A stretch of 64,000 nt of DNA, from NCBI GenBank assembly GCA_013112585.1, contig JABFGH010000009.1, positions 114,753-178,752 of the forward strand, read 5' to 3'. Below the pieces are notes generated by a model. It did not search any database. It saw nothing but the letters and a program-made list of their open reading frames with translations, and had not been told where the DNA came from. Both the position numbers and the translations under genes were made by a program. The stretch is from Ignavibacteriota bacterium (lineage in GTDB: Bacteria > Bacteroidota > Ignavibacteria > Ignavibacteriales > Melioribacteraceae). Position 1 is the stretch's first letter. Every line of letters starts with the position of its first letter. Positions 1-8,827 of the stretch are shown piece by piece.

Positions 1-543
1 GTAATGCCTCCAATTGCTAAACTAAATCCTGAACAAGCGCAGTACCATTTTGTAAGCGGTTATACTTCAAAAATTGCCGGTACCGAAATTGGATTGGGTT
101 TAGAACCGCAAATTACATTTAGTGCCTGCTTTGGTGCGCCATTTATGGTCAGGCATCCGTTTGAATATTCAGAGATGTTAAAGCAGCGAATGCTGAAACA
201 TAACGCAAATGTTTGGCTGGTTAATACCGGCTGGGTAGGTGGAAGATTTGGTGTAGGGAAACGAATTAGTATTCGTCACACACGTAATTTGCTGAACGCC
301 GCGCTTGAAGGAAAATTAGATGATGTAAAATATAGAAAAGATAAATTGTTCGGATTTGAAGTCCCATTAAGCTGCCCTGAAGTTCCCGAAGATGTTCTTA
401 AGCCTTCGAACAGTTGGGGTAACAAGGATGAATACTGGAAAAAATATGATGCACTTGCAGCAAGATTTATTGAAAACTTTAAACTCTTTACAAAGGATGT
501 TTCTCAAGATGTTAGAGACGCCGGACCGAAAAGATTGAAGTGA
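1..543 (+). CDS. pckA: PEP carboxykinase (ATP), C-terminal part, cut by window edge
   Basis: This is the C-terminal ~180 residues of an ATP-dependent phosphoenolpyruvate carboxykinase, which converts oxaloacetate and ATP to PEP, CO2 and ADP in gluconeogenesis. The reading frame is open from base 1 (GVMPP...), so the gene begins upstream of the window; the ATG at 4 is internal and not a real start. Visible family segments are GVMPP, the LNPEQAQYHFVSGYTSKIAGTE stretch, FSACFGAPF, LVNTGW and GKRISI. The other pckA in the window (56899-58521) aligns over the whole stretch but is clearly divergent: this copy has an extra GGRFGV insertion before GKRISI and a different tail (DAGPKRLK). It is therefore a paralogue, not a recent duplicate. 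Family assignment is secure; which paralogue is the main gluconeogenic enzyme cannot be told. Confidence 0.95.
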   Translation, partial: VMPPIAKLNPEQAQYHFVSGYTSKIAGTEIGLGLEPQITFSACFGAPFMVRHPFEYSEMLKQRMLKHNANVWLVNTGWVGGRFGVGKRISIRHTRNLLNAALEGKLDDVKYRKDKLFGFEVPLSCPEVPEDVLKPSNSWGNKDEYWKKYDALAARFIENFKLFTKDVSQDVRDAGPKRLK

Positions 544-573
544 AGATAATATTTGCATCGGTGAAAGAATGGC

Positions 574-632
574 AGCATTGCTGCATGACTGCATGGTTGA
601 ATGGTTGCATGGCTGTAAGATTGCATGGTTGT
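574..632 (+). repeat. imperfect GCATGGTTG repeats
   Basis: Several imperfect copies of a GCATGRYTG word follow each other shortly after the pckA stop. No reading frame of interest covers them. They look like a decayed minisatellite. Confidence 0.5.
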
Positions 633-699
633 ATATTTAATAAAGGATTAAGTTTATTCATCATAAAAAATATCAGAATAAATTTTCATTCTTTTAACT

Positions 700-815
700 C
701 CGTTCGGAGTGGAATGTTTGTAGAATTCAATACCTGAACTACTTAAAAAACTCCGTAGGGCTGATATAATTCTTCTTAGAAAATAAGAATTTTATGCCAC
801 TCCTACGGAGTTCTA
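700..815. repeat. CTCCGTAGG inverted repeat (long hairpin)
   Basis: AACTCCGTAGG at 749-759 is exactly complementary to CCTACGGAGTT at 802-812. The interior adds a second AT-rich complementary pair (AATTCTT against AAGAATT). A related CTCCGTTCGGAGTGG palindrome precedes it at about 701. This resembles dispersed intergenic palindromes rather than a simple terminator, because the loop is long and no T-run follows. It could still end transcripts from pckA or aroE, which converge on this gap. Confidence 0.5.
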
Positions 816-962
816 AAGTCTTATTATGTCTCCTTACTATAAATATTTCATCCCTCCGGGATTTTTATGAATATATCAATTATTCGTTGCATGAATTTTT
901 TTATTCTTAAACGTGACTATAAAAATTTAATGGTTGACAGATCTGTAGTTCTGATTATTTTC

Positions 963-1028
963 CGATTACCGATTACCGATTACCGATTACCGATTACCGC
1001 CTGCCTGCCGAAGGCAGGATTACCGATT
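963..1028 (+). repeat. CGATTAC heptamer tandem repeat interrupted by a GC-rich palindrome
   Basis: Five perfect head-to-tail CGATTAC units occupy 963-997. The pattern is interrupted at 1000-1018 by CCTGCCTGCCGAAGGCAGG and then resumes (ATTACCGATT). Removing the 19-bp palindrome restores the 7-bp phase, so the palindrome looks inserted into the tandem array. No gene lies in 544-1071, the gap between pckA and the convergent aroE. Confidence 0.75.
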
Positions 1029-1071
1029 CTTTGTTAGGGTAGTTAATTATGCTGCTTAAATAAGAGAATGG

Positions 1072-1977
1072 CTAATTAGAAATATCAAAAATATCGTGAT
1101 CCTCTTTTAGATATTTTTGTAAGATTGTAAATATCTCGTCGGTAGGCATTTTTTCACCTGTCCAAATTTCATAGGATTTTGCACCCTGCTCAACAAACAT
1201 CTTTAATCCATTAATAGTTGTAGCGCCCCGGCTCTTTGCAATCTTAAGCAATTTGGTTATCATCGGATTATAAACAACATCAAATACTATCTGCTGATCA
1301 TGGAATGATTCTTCGATAGTTGTAGCACTGTCATCCGGGGAAGGGAACATACCGAGTGAAGATGAATTGATAATTAATTTTGATTCATTTAGTACGCTTA
1401 CTATATCGGGCGGAATAAGTTCAAATGTCTTAAACTTTTTGAAATGCATTTTTGCATCAAAATATTCTTTAAGTGATTCAGCAATTTGGCTTGTACGATT
1501 TATTATGTTAATCTGCCTAACTTTAAAATTTCTGATCAAAGCATAAATGCAGCTGCGTGCAGCACCGCCGGCACCAATAACAGTAACTGCTTCTCCTTCA
1601 AGTTGATGTTTATAGGAAATCAATGATTCCACAATTCCGTGAACATCTGTATTATGCCCGTAGAGTTGTCCGTTTTCATTAACAACAGTATTTACTGCCC
1701 CGATAACTCCAGCCTCTTCCGATACGTTATGAAGGTACTGAGCAATTTTTTCTTTAAGTGGAATTGTAATATTGAATCCTTTAATACCAAGTGCAGTCAT
1801 TCCGGTTAGAGCATCTTTTAAGTTTTCAGCAGGAACGCTAAAAGGCAAATAGATATAATTCAAGTTTGCAATTCTAAACGAACTGTTATGCATAAGCGGG
1901 GAAAGCGACTGCTTAATCGGATGCCCGATAATGCCAATAATATTAGTATTGCTGTCGAAGTTAAATTTAGATTGCAT
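1072..1977 (-). CDS. aroE: shikimate dehydrogenase
   Basis: NADPH-dependent reduction of 3-dehydroshikimate to shikimate in the cytosolic aromatic amino-acid pathway. The 301-residue protein is slightly longer than the usual ~270-290. The N-terminal substrate domain shows SLSPLMHN (S24, S26), NITIPLK with catalytic K75, AVNTV (N96) and GHNTDVHG with catalytic D111. The Rossmann part has the GAGGAARS dinucleotide loop followed by the NRT segment that favours NADP. NSSSLGMFP and GLKMFVEQG complete the family pattern. It starts 13 bp downstream of the stop of the TPR gene on the same strand and is probably co-transcribed with it. No other aro gene is nearby, so it is a scattered pathway gene. 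A strong ribosome-binding site is not visible before the ATG. Confidence 0.95.
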   Translation of the reverse strand: MQSKFNFDSNTNIIGIIGHPIKQSLSPLMHNSSFRIANLNYIYLPFSVPAENLKDALTGMTALGIKGFNITIPLKEKIAQYLHNVSEEAGVIGAVNTVVNENGQLYGHNTDVHGIVESLISYKHQLEGEAVTVIGAGGAARSCIYALIRNFKVRQINIINRTSQIAESLKEYFDAKMHFKKFKTFELIPPDIVSVLNESKLIINSSSLGMFPSPDDSATTIEESFHDQQIVFDVVYNPMITKLLKIAKSRGATTINGLKMFVEQGAKSYEIWTGEKMPTDEIFTILQKYLKEDHDIFDISN

Positions 1978-1990
1978 GCCCGTAAATTAT

Positions 1991-3409
1991 TTAATTTGTT
2001 CCTTCAATTAATGAACTAAAGAACTTTGATGATTTTACTTCGGGATAATCCCTTACAAAATTGTTTTTAATAACCGGGTCTAATTCAAAAGCTGATTTTA
2101 AACAATCGAATGCTTCTTTAGTTTTTTCGAGTATAATATATATTTTAGCTTTTCCGTAAAAGGATTTGGCATGTTTTGCATTTATTTTTAAGCACTCATC
2201 GTAGCAGTCGGAGGATCGGCTGTAATTTCCGGCTTCATAATATGCTTCGCCAAGTTTGTACCAAACATCAAAGTTCTGCGGATCAAGACTAACAGCTTTC
2301 TGATAACTTTCAATTGAATTCTGCAGGTTTCCGAGTGAATATTCCAAATCAGCTTTAGCAAACCAGGCATCGCCCGATTCATTTGATACGGAAACTGCTT
2401 TATTGAAATCTGAAAGTGCAGAATTGTATTCACCTAATGAATCGTAACAGCTGCCTCTTGCTAAATAAACTTCAAAAAAATCTCTATCCAATTCCAAGGC
2501 TTTATTATAATGCTGAATCGCTTTCTGCAGCTCGTTTAAGTCTTCGTAAATCTGCCCGATGTTAAACCAAATAATTTCATCGTATGGTTCAATTTCAGCA
2601 GCTTTCTGAAATGCGTTTAAAGCTTCATTAAGTTTATTAAGATTAGCGTATGCAACACCGCAGTTGAACCAAGCACTGGAAAAATTATCTTTGATTGCAA
2701 TTGCAAGTTCAAAACTGCTTATAGCTTTTTCCATCTCGCTTAATCTAATTTGTACAATCCCTTTATTATACCAGCCTGTAGCATTGTAGGGGTCAATATC
2801 TAAAAATTTATCATAAGCAATTAGTGCTTGATTTAGGTTGTTCAAATTTTCATGACAATAACCAAGTTCGTACCAGGCATCGGCGTAAGTATCATCAATA
2901 ATTAAGCATTCCTTAAAATATTTTATTGCCTGAACAAAATTTTCTTGTCTCTCGTAAATAATGCCTAAATTGTAAAGCACCTCTTCATTGCCCGGTTCAA
3001 TTTTAATTGCTTCGATCAAAGTATTTACAGCTTCATCTGTTAACCCAAGATTTTCTTCCGTAATTGATTTGTTCAGCAATGTTTCAACATCAAGGGGATT
3101 TAAAGACAAGGATTTATTTAAACATTCGTATGCTTCTTCAAACTCAAAAATAGTGTTTAAAAATATTCCTTTAAACTGCCAGAATTCTGAATTATAAGGA
3201 GCTATACTTAAAACAGCTTCGGCAAGTTCAATTCCATCTTCAGGCATGTCTTCTTCCATGCAGAGATGCAGACCTTCTTCTATAGTTTCGAGGTAATTAA
3301 AAATTTGCCCGGAAGATATATATTCTTTACAGACTAATATCTTCCTCTTAATTTCATTTACATCTTTTTGATAGTCCCGATTAAAACTAAAGTCATCGGA
3401 AAAACTCAT
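1991..3409 (-). CDS. tetratricopeptide-repeat protein
   Basis: A 472-residue protein built almost entirely of TPR motifs. From about residue 50 to 455 roughly a dozen 34-residue units follow each other, with recurrent patterns such as WYNKGIV, AWFNCGVAYANL, AWFAKADLEYSLG and VWYKLGEAYYEAG, each followed by a P at the inter-repeat turn. There is no signal peptide or membrane segment, so it is probably cytosolic and acts as a protein-protein scaffold. No catalytic domain is attached and the partner is unknown. It lies directly upstream of aroE with a 13-bp gap. TPR-only proteins of this kind are common in Ignavibacteria and Bacteroidota, so specificity cannot be inferred from sequence. Confidence 0.9.
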   Translation of the reverse strand: MSFSDDFSFNRDYQKDVNEIKRKILVCKEYISSGQIFNYLETIEEGLHLCMEEDMPEDGIELAEAVLSIAPYNSEFWQFKGIFLNTIFEFEEAYECLNKSLSLNPLDVETLLNKSITEENLGLTDEAVNTLIEAIKIEPGNEEVLYNLGIIYERQENFVQAIKYFKECLIIDDTYADAWYELGYCHENLNNLNQALIAYDKFLDIDPYNATGWYNKGIVQIRLSEMEKAISSFELAIAIKDNFSSAWFNCGVAYANLNKLNEALNAFQKAAEIEPYDEIIWFNIGQIYEDLNELQKAIQHYNKALELDRDFFEVYLARGSCYDSLGEYNSALSDFNKAVSVSNESGDAWFAKADLEYSLGNLQNSIESYQKAVSLDPQNFDVWYKLGEAYYEAGNYSRSSDCYDECLKINAKHAKSFYGKAKIYIILEKTKEAFDCLKSAFELDPVIKNNFVRDYPEVKSSKFFSSLIEGTN

Positions 3410-3519
3410 AAAACACCTAGTAATTTTGAAAAAAAAGCTATAACTAAACTAACTGAAAATCAAGTTGATTTTAAGGTAAGAAATTTTAGGTGATAAACTA
3501 ATTTTTATTAAAATATATA

Positions 3520-4716
3520 TTACTTATCTGTTATAAATTTTGCTCCGTTACTCGTACTAAATTTGTAAGCAGTTAATTTAGTGTTAGTGCTGCCAGATAT
3601 TTCAAATCTTTTTTTCATCGAACGAATTATTTTTTGGCAGTTTGCAGTTTTAACAATTGTATAAATACATTTTGCCGGAGTACAGCTAATTGATTTTGCA
3701 GCAATTATATCGGGAATGTTTTTAGTTTCTTCAACAAGTTTTGTTAATTCGGGATAGTTTAGCTCGTAATGTTTAACTATGCTGTCGAACGAATCGTAAA
3801 TTTCATTGCCGAAATCATTATACTTTTTTGTGCGTATAAATTTAGCTGCATTTATAACTCTTTGCTTTTCCGTTACATTATAAACACATCTTTTGTAAAC
3901 TAACTGCGGAGTCATATTAATATGTTTCTCTAAAAATTCAATATTAACGTCACGTAAATTTTTAATTCCCCAAATGTAAAGTCTTAATGCCTCTACACCA
4001 ACAGAGCATTCTTCAATTCGTGTTCTGCAAATATTTTCGGAATTTTTAATGGTTAAGTTTGTATCAAAAACTATAAAACAGAATTCATCGTTATTAAACT
4101 TCAAACATTTATGAGTGTTCTCGCGTAAATCAACAAGCATTAAACAATTTTCCTTACCAAAAAAGGAGCAAAAGTAATTAGCCTTGTTTGAAATCTGTCC
4201 TATAAATTCCTGCTCAATTTTATGAGCAATCTCAATCATTTCTAAATCGGATAGCTTTAATCTGAATACTTTTTTTGCAGCTTTAAATAAACCGATTTGC
4301 AGTGAAGAATAATAACCGAGTCCGATGCTTTTGGGTATTTCGCTAACAATAACGCATTCAACTCCGCCTTTTATCAAATCTCGAAAAATTAACGTCTGAA
4401 AAATCCGCTTAATTATTGTATAAGTATAATTTGTACTTTTCGATGGATTGTATTCCTTAAGGTTTTTTAGCGGAACTGCTGTCCCGTTAAACACAATCTT
4501 AAAGGAATCTGCTTTTGTTTTGCGCATCATTAAATATGTATGTGTATTAAGGGGAGCGGCAATTAATAAACCATCATTATAATGTGTATGATCACCAAGC
4601 AGGGTAAGGCTTGCGGGACTTTTAACAATCACAGTTTTATCAGTATCGCTAAAATGTTCTGCAAATTGTTTTTCTAAACTTTCAATATTATTATCAATAG
4701 CGGTTTGAGTTTCCAT
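3520..4716 (-). CDS. galactokinase-like GHMP protein, catalytic residues apparently lost
   Basis: The 398-residue length and overall order match galactokinases (GHMP kinase family), which phosphorylate galactose at C1. Recognisable are the N-terminal signature region SPASLTLLGDHTHYNDG (33-49), the GHMP motif-2 region IPKSIGLGYYSSLQIG (127-142), FIGQISNKANYFCSFFG (171-187) and a degenerate C-terminal motif SCTPAKC. Against the family consensus three positions are striking. The catalytic Arg of PGRVNLIGEHTD is Ser36. The catalytic Asp of the GIMDQ motif falls on Asn180. The serine-rich ATP loop PxGxGLSSS is degraded. The frame is intact with normal coding character, so it is not an obvious pseudogene. 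It may be a non-catalytic sugar or nucleotide sensor, or a divergent kinase. No gal operon partner is adjacent. Confidence 0.65.
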   Translation of the reverse strand: METQTAIDNNIESLEKQFAEHFSDTDKTVIVKSPASLTLLGDHTHYNDGLLIAAPLNTHTYLMMRKTKADSFKIVFNGTAVPLKNLKEYNPSKSTNYTYTIIKRIFQTLIFRDLIKGGVECVIVSEIPKSIGLGYYSSLQIGLFKAAKKVFRLKLSDLEMIEIAHKIEQEFIGQISNKANYFCSFFGKENCLMLVDLRENTHKCLKFNNDEFCFIVFDTNLTIKNSENICRTRIEECSVGVEALRLYIWGIKNLRDVNIEFLEKHINMTPQLVYKRCVYNVTEKQRVINAAKFIRTKKYNDFGNEIYDSFDSIVKHYELNYPELTKLVEETKNIPDIIAAKSISCTPAKCIYTIVKTANCQKIIRSMKKRFEISGSTNTKLTAYKFSTSNGAKFITDK

Positions 4717-4941
4717 CGTAGTTTCAATTATTAGTAAATGGATTTTTTATCAAAAGATATTTTAGTTTATAATTACTTTTTATCTCATTATAAAAGTAAC
4801 CAATTAAAATTATAATAGCTATTTACTTTTTAGATGTCGTTGCTTCTTTTTGCTTCCGGTTCAGAAACCACGGTGCATCTTGAATTTAGTAATCATTAAT
4901 TGTTATCTTAATTTTATTCAGTCATACAAAAAATATTTTAA

Positions 4942-5457
4942 TTGAATTTTCTTAAACGCTACATAGACTTTGCCGATAAATTTATTTCAACAACGGGCAG
5001 GGCAGTTGCCTGGTTAACTACTGTTTTAGTATTAGTGGTTTGCTATGATGTATTCACAAGATACTTTTTGAAATCGAGCAGCGTGGCGGTGCAGGAAATG
5101 GAGTGGCATTTATTTGCATTAATATTTTTACTCGGTGCAGCGTACACACTTAAAACAGAAAACCATGTAAGGGTAGATGTTTTTTATTCTAAGTTAAGCG
5201 AAAGAGGAAAAGCCTGGGTAAATTTGTTCGGCACTTTACTATTTTTAATTCCATTCTGTTTAATGTTAATTTATGCTTCAAAAAATTTTGTGATCAATTC
5301 ATTTAATATCGGCGAGACTTCACCCGATCCCGGAGGGCTGCCCGGCAGGTATATTCTAAAATCTATAATTCCCATTGCTTTTTTTCTACTGCTTATTCAG
5401 AGTATTTCTCTAATGTTCAAATCAATTTTAACTATTGCTGCAAGGAAGAATAAATAG
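4942..5457 (+). CDS. dctQ: TRAP transporter small permease (DctQ)
   Basis: Small membrane subunit of a tripartite ATP-independent periplasmic transporter, which uses a sodium or proton gradient to import organic acids or similar solutes. The 171-residue protein has four predicted membrane segments (about 16-36, 50-68, 90-112, 135-158). The usual EMEWHLFALIFLLGAAYTL core of DctQ follows the first segment. The start is a TTG: an in-frame TAA ends immediately upstream at 4941 and no ATG is available near the conserved N-terminus. The stop abuts the TTG start of dctM, indicating tight co-translation. The substrate cannot be read from this subunit. Confidence 0.9.
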   Translation: MNFLKRYIDFADKFISTTGRAVAWLTTVLVLVVCYDVFTRYFLKSSSVAVQEMEWHLFALIFLLGAAYTLKTENHVRVDVFYSKLSERGKAWVNLFGTLLFLIPFCLMLIYASKNFVINSFNIGETSPDPGGLPGRYILKSIIPIAFFLLLIQSISLMFKSILTIAARKNK

Positions 5458-6774
5458 TTGGAAGCATTACCATTAATATTTTTCGCCGTAGTTTTAATTA
5501 TGCTGCTATTGGGGTTTCCCGTTGCGTTCACTCTCGGCGGAGTTTCCCTCATCTTCGGTTTATTTATTTTTGGATTAAACTTTTTTAACCTGCTTCCCCT
5601 TCGCATTTGGGGCATAATGAGCAATTATATTCTACTTGCTGTACCTCTTTTTATTTACATGGGAGTCATGTTCGAAAAGTCCGGATTGGCGGAAGAGCTG
5701 CTCGAAACAATGGCATTGCTTTTCGGAAAGCTGCGGGGCGGATTAGCAATATCAGTATTGGCTGTGGGTACACTGCTTGCCGCCGCTACGGGAATAGTTG
5801 GAGCAACCGTTGTTACAATGGGCGTTTTAAGCTTACCCACCATGCTTAAAAAAGGTTACGATCCTGAAGTTTCGACAGGAATTATTTCAGCATCGGGCAC
5901 ATTGGGGCAAATTATTCCGCCGAGTATAGTTTTAGTTTTGCTCGGCAGTGTGCTTAATATTTCCGTGGGTGATCTTTTTATTGCTGCAGTATTCCCCGGA
6001 TTCATTTTAGTTTTTCTCTACCTCCTTTGGATTATCTATAATGCACTCTTCAACCCCAAATCAGTTCCGGCTATGCCTGCTGAGGAGCGTGCAAACTTTA
6101 TTGGAATTGTAAAACTTAAAAAAGTGGTCACTGCTTTTATCATTCCATTTTTTTTAATACTGGCTGTGCTGGGTTCAATATTTGCGGGAATTGCATCGCC
6201 CACCGAAGCTGCCGCTATTGGTGCCTTTGGGGCAACTTGCTTAACAATAATACGGGGTAAGTTTAATCTTACTACACTTAAAGAGGTAATGGAGAGAACA
6301 ACAACACTAACAAGCATGGCATTTACAATTTTAGTCGGCGCGGCTGCATTTGGTCTGGTGTTTAGAGGGATGGGCGGCGATAGATATTTAACTGAACTTA
6401 TAACAACCTCTAACTTAAGTCCTAATCATTTTCTTGCGATTGTTATGGTTATAATTTTTGTTGCCGGATTTTTTATCGACTTTATTGAAATAACATTTAT
6501 TATTGTTCCTGTTGTTGCTCCAATTTTCATTAGTCTAAATATTGATTTGTTGTGGATTGGAATTTTGATAGCAATAAATCTGCAAACTTCCTTTTTAACA
6601 CCTCCGTTCGGGTTTTCACTTTTTTACTTAAAAGGGGTTGCGCCTAAAAGTATTACTACAAAGCATATTTATAAGGGAATAATTCCTTATGTGGCTATTC
6701 AGTTAACCGGGCTTGCTCTGGTAATTTTCTTTCCCGATTTAGCACTTTGGCTTCCCAAGTTTTTATCAAATTGA
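5458..6774 (+). CDS. dctM: TRAP transporter large permease (DctM)
   Basis: The 438-residue, roughly 12-segment permease subunit that forms the transport channel with DctQ. Family hallmarks are the GFPVAFTLGG start, the GxLLAAATGIVGATVVTMGVL helix, ASGTLGQIIPPSIVLVLLG and the late LQTSFLTPPFGFSLFYLKGV segment. The TTG start directly follows the dctQ stop with no gap. The last 9 bases overlap the 3' end of the convergent dctP gene, which is unusual because the three subunits are normally co-directional. Confidence 0.95.
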   Translation: MEALPLIFFAVVLIMLLLGFPVAFTLGGVSLIFGLFIFGLNFFNLLPLRIWGIMSNYILLAVPLFIYMGVMFEKSGLAEELLETMALLFGKLRGGLAISVLAVGTLLAAATGIVGATVVTMGVLSLPTMLKKGYDPEVSTGIISASGTLGQIIPPSIVLVLLGSVLNISVGDLFIAAVFPGFILVFLYLLWIIYNALFNPKSVPAMPAEERANFIGIVKLKKVVTAFIIPFFLILAVLGSIFAGIASPTEAAAIGAFGATCLTIIRGKFNLTTLKEVMERTTTLTSMAFTILVGAAAFGLVFRGMGGDRYLTELITTSNLSPNHFLAIVMVIIFVAGFFIDFIEITFIIVPVVAPIFISLNIDLLWIGILIAINLQTSFLTPPFGFSLFYLKGVAPKSITTKHIYKGIIPYVAIQLTGLALVIFFPDLALWLPKFLSN

Positions 6775-7875
6775 TATACCATAATTGCTGTCGGCAGATT
6801 TTGACCACGATGCAATTTTTTTCTGATATGCTGAATATGATTTATAAACTTTTCTACTCATTTCATCATTAGCAATAATATCATCTAAAATTTCTGCGGA
6901 ATAAATTTTCAGCTTATTAAAAACCTCATTAGGAAACGGCTTTACCTCAACATCCTCTTCATCAATAATTTTATTTAAGTATTCTTGATTCTTTTTTTCA
7001 ATTTCTGCAAGCATATCAAGGTTTGCGGCTCTGCATGCCTGATCTATAATTAATTGCAGATCCTTAGGAAGCTTTTCAAATTGATCTTTATTTACAAACA
7101 TCTCCAAAACACCGGTAGGCTCATGCCAGGCGGGGTAATAGTAATATTTAGCAATTTTATGAAAGCCCATTAAATAATCATGATAAGGACCAATCCACTC
7201 TGTTGCATCAATAACTCCTCTTTCCAAATTGGTATAAATCTCTCCGCCGGGAGAAAGAATTGCCTGCGCGCCTGCTTCGGTAATTACTTTGCCGCCTAAC
7301 CCCGGCTGCCGGATTTTCAATCCCTGTAAGTCATCTATAGAATTAATTTCTTTGTTGAACCAGCCGCCCATCTGCGCGCCGGTGTTGCCTGCGGGAAAAG
7401 GAATAAGATTAAACGGCTCGTACAATTCCCGCCAAAGCTCCAAACCGCCGCCGGAATAAAGCCATGAGTAAGTCTGCAATGTATTCATTCCAAAAGGGAT
7501 ACCGGTAAAAAACTGTGCTGCGGGGGCTTTGCCTGCCCAATAGTAGGAAGCCGAATGCCCGGCTTCAACTGCGCCGAGTGAAACCGCATCAAAGCTTTCC
7601 AATGCGGGAACAAGTTCACCTCCGCCGTAAACGGTAATTTTTAATCTTCCGGCTGACATTTGCTCAATTTGCTCAGCCAATTTTTGTGCGCCTTCACCCA
7701 AGATGGGAAAACGGGGCGGCCAGGCAGTTACCATTTTCCATTCAAAGTTTTTTTTAAAATTTATATAAACATTTTTCTCTTTACTCTTGCTTTCGCATCC
7801 TGCTAAAATGGCGCTGCCTGCTAATGAAGCTATGGATGCTTTTTTGATAAAATCTCTTCGTTCAATTTTGTTCAT
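6766..7875 (-). CDS. dctP: TRAP transporter solute-binding protein (DctP), Tat lipoprotein
   Basis: The extracytoplasmic binding protein that delivers substrate to DctQM. The N-terminus carries a twin-arginine motif RRDFIKK (6-12), a hydrophobic stretch and the lipobox LAGC with Cys27, so export by Tat and lipid anchoring are expected. WKMVTAWPPRFPILGEGAQ begins the mature DctP fold; the KIRQPGLGGKVITEAG segment contains the conserved Arg that binds the substrate carboxylate in this family. A GGAG-type ribosome-binding site lies just upstream of the ATG. It is convergent with dctQM, the 3' ends overlap by 9 bp, and it follows the DUF72 gene by 26 bp. Similarity to Tat-dependent subfamilies proposed to bind amino or keto acids is only an inference. 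Confidence 0.92.
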   Translation of the reverse strand: MNKIERRDFIKKASIASLAGSAILAGCESKSKEKNVYINFKKNFEWKMVTAWPPRFPILGEGAQKLAEQIEQMSAGRLKITVYGGGELVPALESFDAVSLGAVEAGHSASYYWAGKAPAAQFFTGIPFGMNTLQTYSWLYSGGGLELWRELYEPFNLIPFPAGNTGAQMGGWFNKEINSIDDLQGLKIRQPGLGGKVITEAGAQAILSPGGEIYTNLERGVIDATEWIGPYHDYLMGFHKIAKYYYYPAWHEPTGVLEMFVNKDQFEKLPKDLQLIIDQACRAANLDMLAEIEKKNQEYLNKIIDEEDVEVKPFPNEVFNKLKIYSAEILDDIIANDEMSRKVYKSYSAYQKKIASWSKSADSNYGISI

Positions 7876-7901
7876 TACCTCTCCGAATAAATCAGAAATA
7901 A

Positions 7902-8765
7902 TTAATTGCCGTTCAACAATTTTTTAAACTTTTCTATTGTCTTTGGGGCGCACCCTTCATAATGATTATTAACATTCAAATAAACATCCACCTCTTTTGA
8001 GAGTAAGTTGATAATCATTTCTGAAATCTTATTAATCGCTTCATCTTTAGGCTCAACAATTTCACTCCAATTGCCGCCGGTTTTTTCTTCAATCCCTTTT
8101 CTATTTGGTCCGTGTAACCTGATAACAACGGTGCCATTAATATATTCCTCAAATTTTTTATAGGTGTCAACTATTGAAGGCATGTAGTAACCTTCAAGAA
8201 AAACATGGGTAAGATCATTTTCATTAAGGAATTCAAAATATGATTTGTTGAGGTAGTTGGGGTTTCGGATCTCGAATGCGTAATTATATTCAGTAGGAAG
8301 TTTTTCTATAAACTCACCTGCCAAAATTTGAAAATCAAATTGTGATTTCATTTTCTGTTTGTTCAAATATTCAAACTGAAACATTAAGGGTCCAGTTTTA
8401 CTGCCGAAAGATTTAATATTTGCTAAAGTCTGTTCAGTTAATTCCTGCGAAAAGAAATTCGGATTCGGAATCAGCGGGTCACTTTTTTTCTTTGAATAAA
8501 AATGAGTAAGCGAAATACTGTTAGGCATTTTAATTGTAAACTTAAAATTATTAGGGACAGATAAATTATAAGCTTCAACAACTTTTGGATTTGGCAGTAT
8601 TACTTTTTTATTTGCAAATAGCGACCAGAACCACTGGTCAATTTCCACAGAATTATATTTTTCAGAGTATTCTTTTAGATAGTTTATTTTTGGATCATCA
8701 GAATAAACAAATCCGCGCCATGAATCATATTTCCAACTGCAAGTGCCAATGTGTAGATTTGCCAT
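7902..8765 (-). CDS. DUF72 (YecE-like) family protein
   Basis: A 287-residue protein starting LHIGTCSWKYDSWRGFVY, the hallmark N-terminus of DUF72 proteins, predicted to fold as a TIM barrel. Further family segments are VEIDQWFWS, FKFTIKMPNSIS, PLMFQFEYL, YAFEIRNPNYLN and VVIRLHGPNR. The biochemical role of the family is not established. It lies upstream of dctP on the same strand, 26 bp apart, and could be in one transcript; a functional link to transport is speculative. Confidence 0.85.
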   Translation of the reverse strand: MANLHIGTCSWKYDSWRGFVYSDDPKINYLKEYSEKYNSVEIDQWFWSLFANKKVILPNPKVVEAYNLSVPNNFKFTIKMPNSISLTHFYSKKKSDPLIPNPNFFSQELTEQTLANIKSFGSKTGPLMFQFEYLNKQKMKSQFDFQILAGEFIEKLPTEYNYAFEIRNPNYLNKSYFEFLNENDLTHVFLEGYYMPSIVDTYKKFEEYINGTVVIRLHGPNRKGIEEKTGGNWSEIVEPKDEAINKISEMIINLLSKEVDVYLNVNNHYEGCAPKTIEKFKKLLNGN

Positions 8766-8827
8766 TTTAACTCATTTTGTTCTGTTTTGTTAAAATTACA
8801 AAATATTGGATAAATAATTAAATGTTA

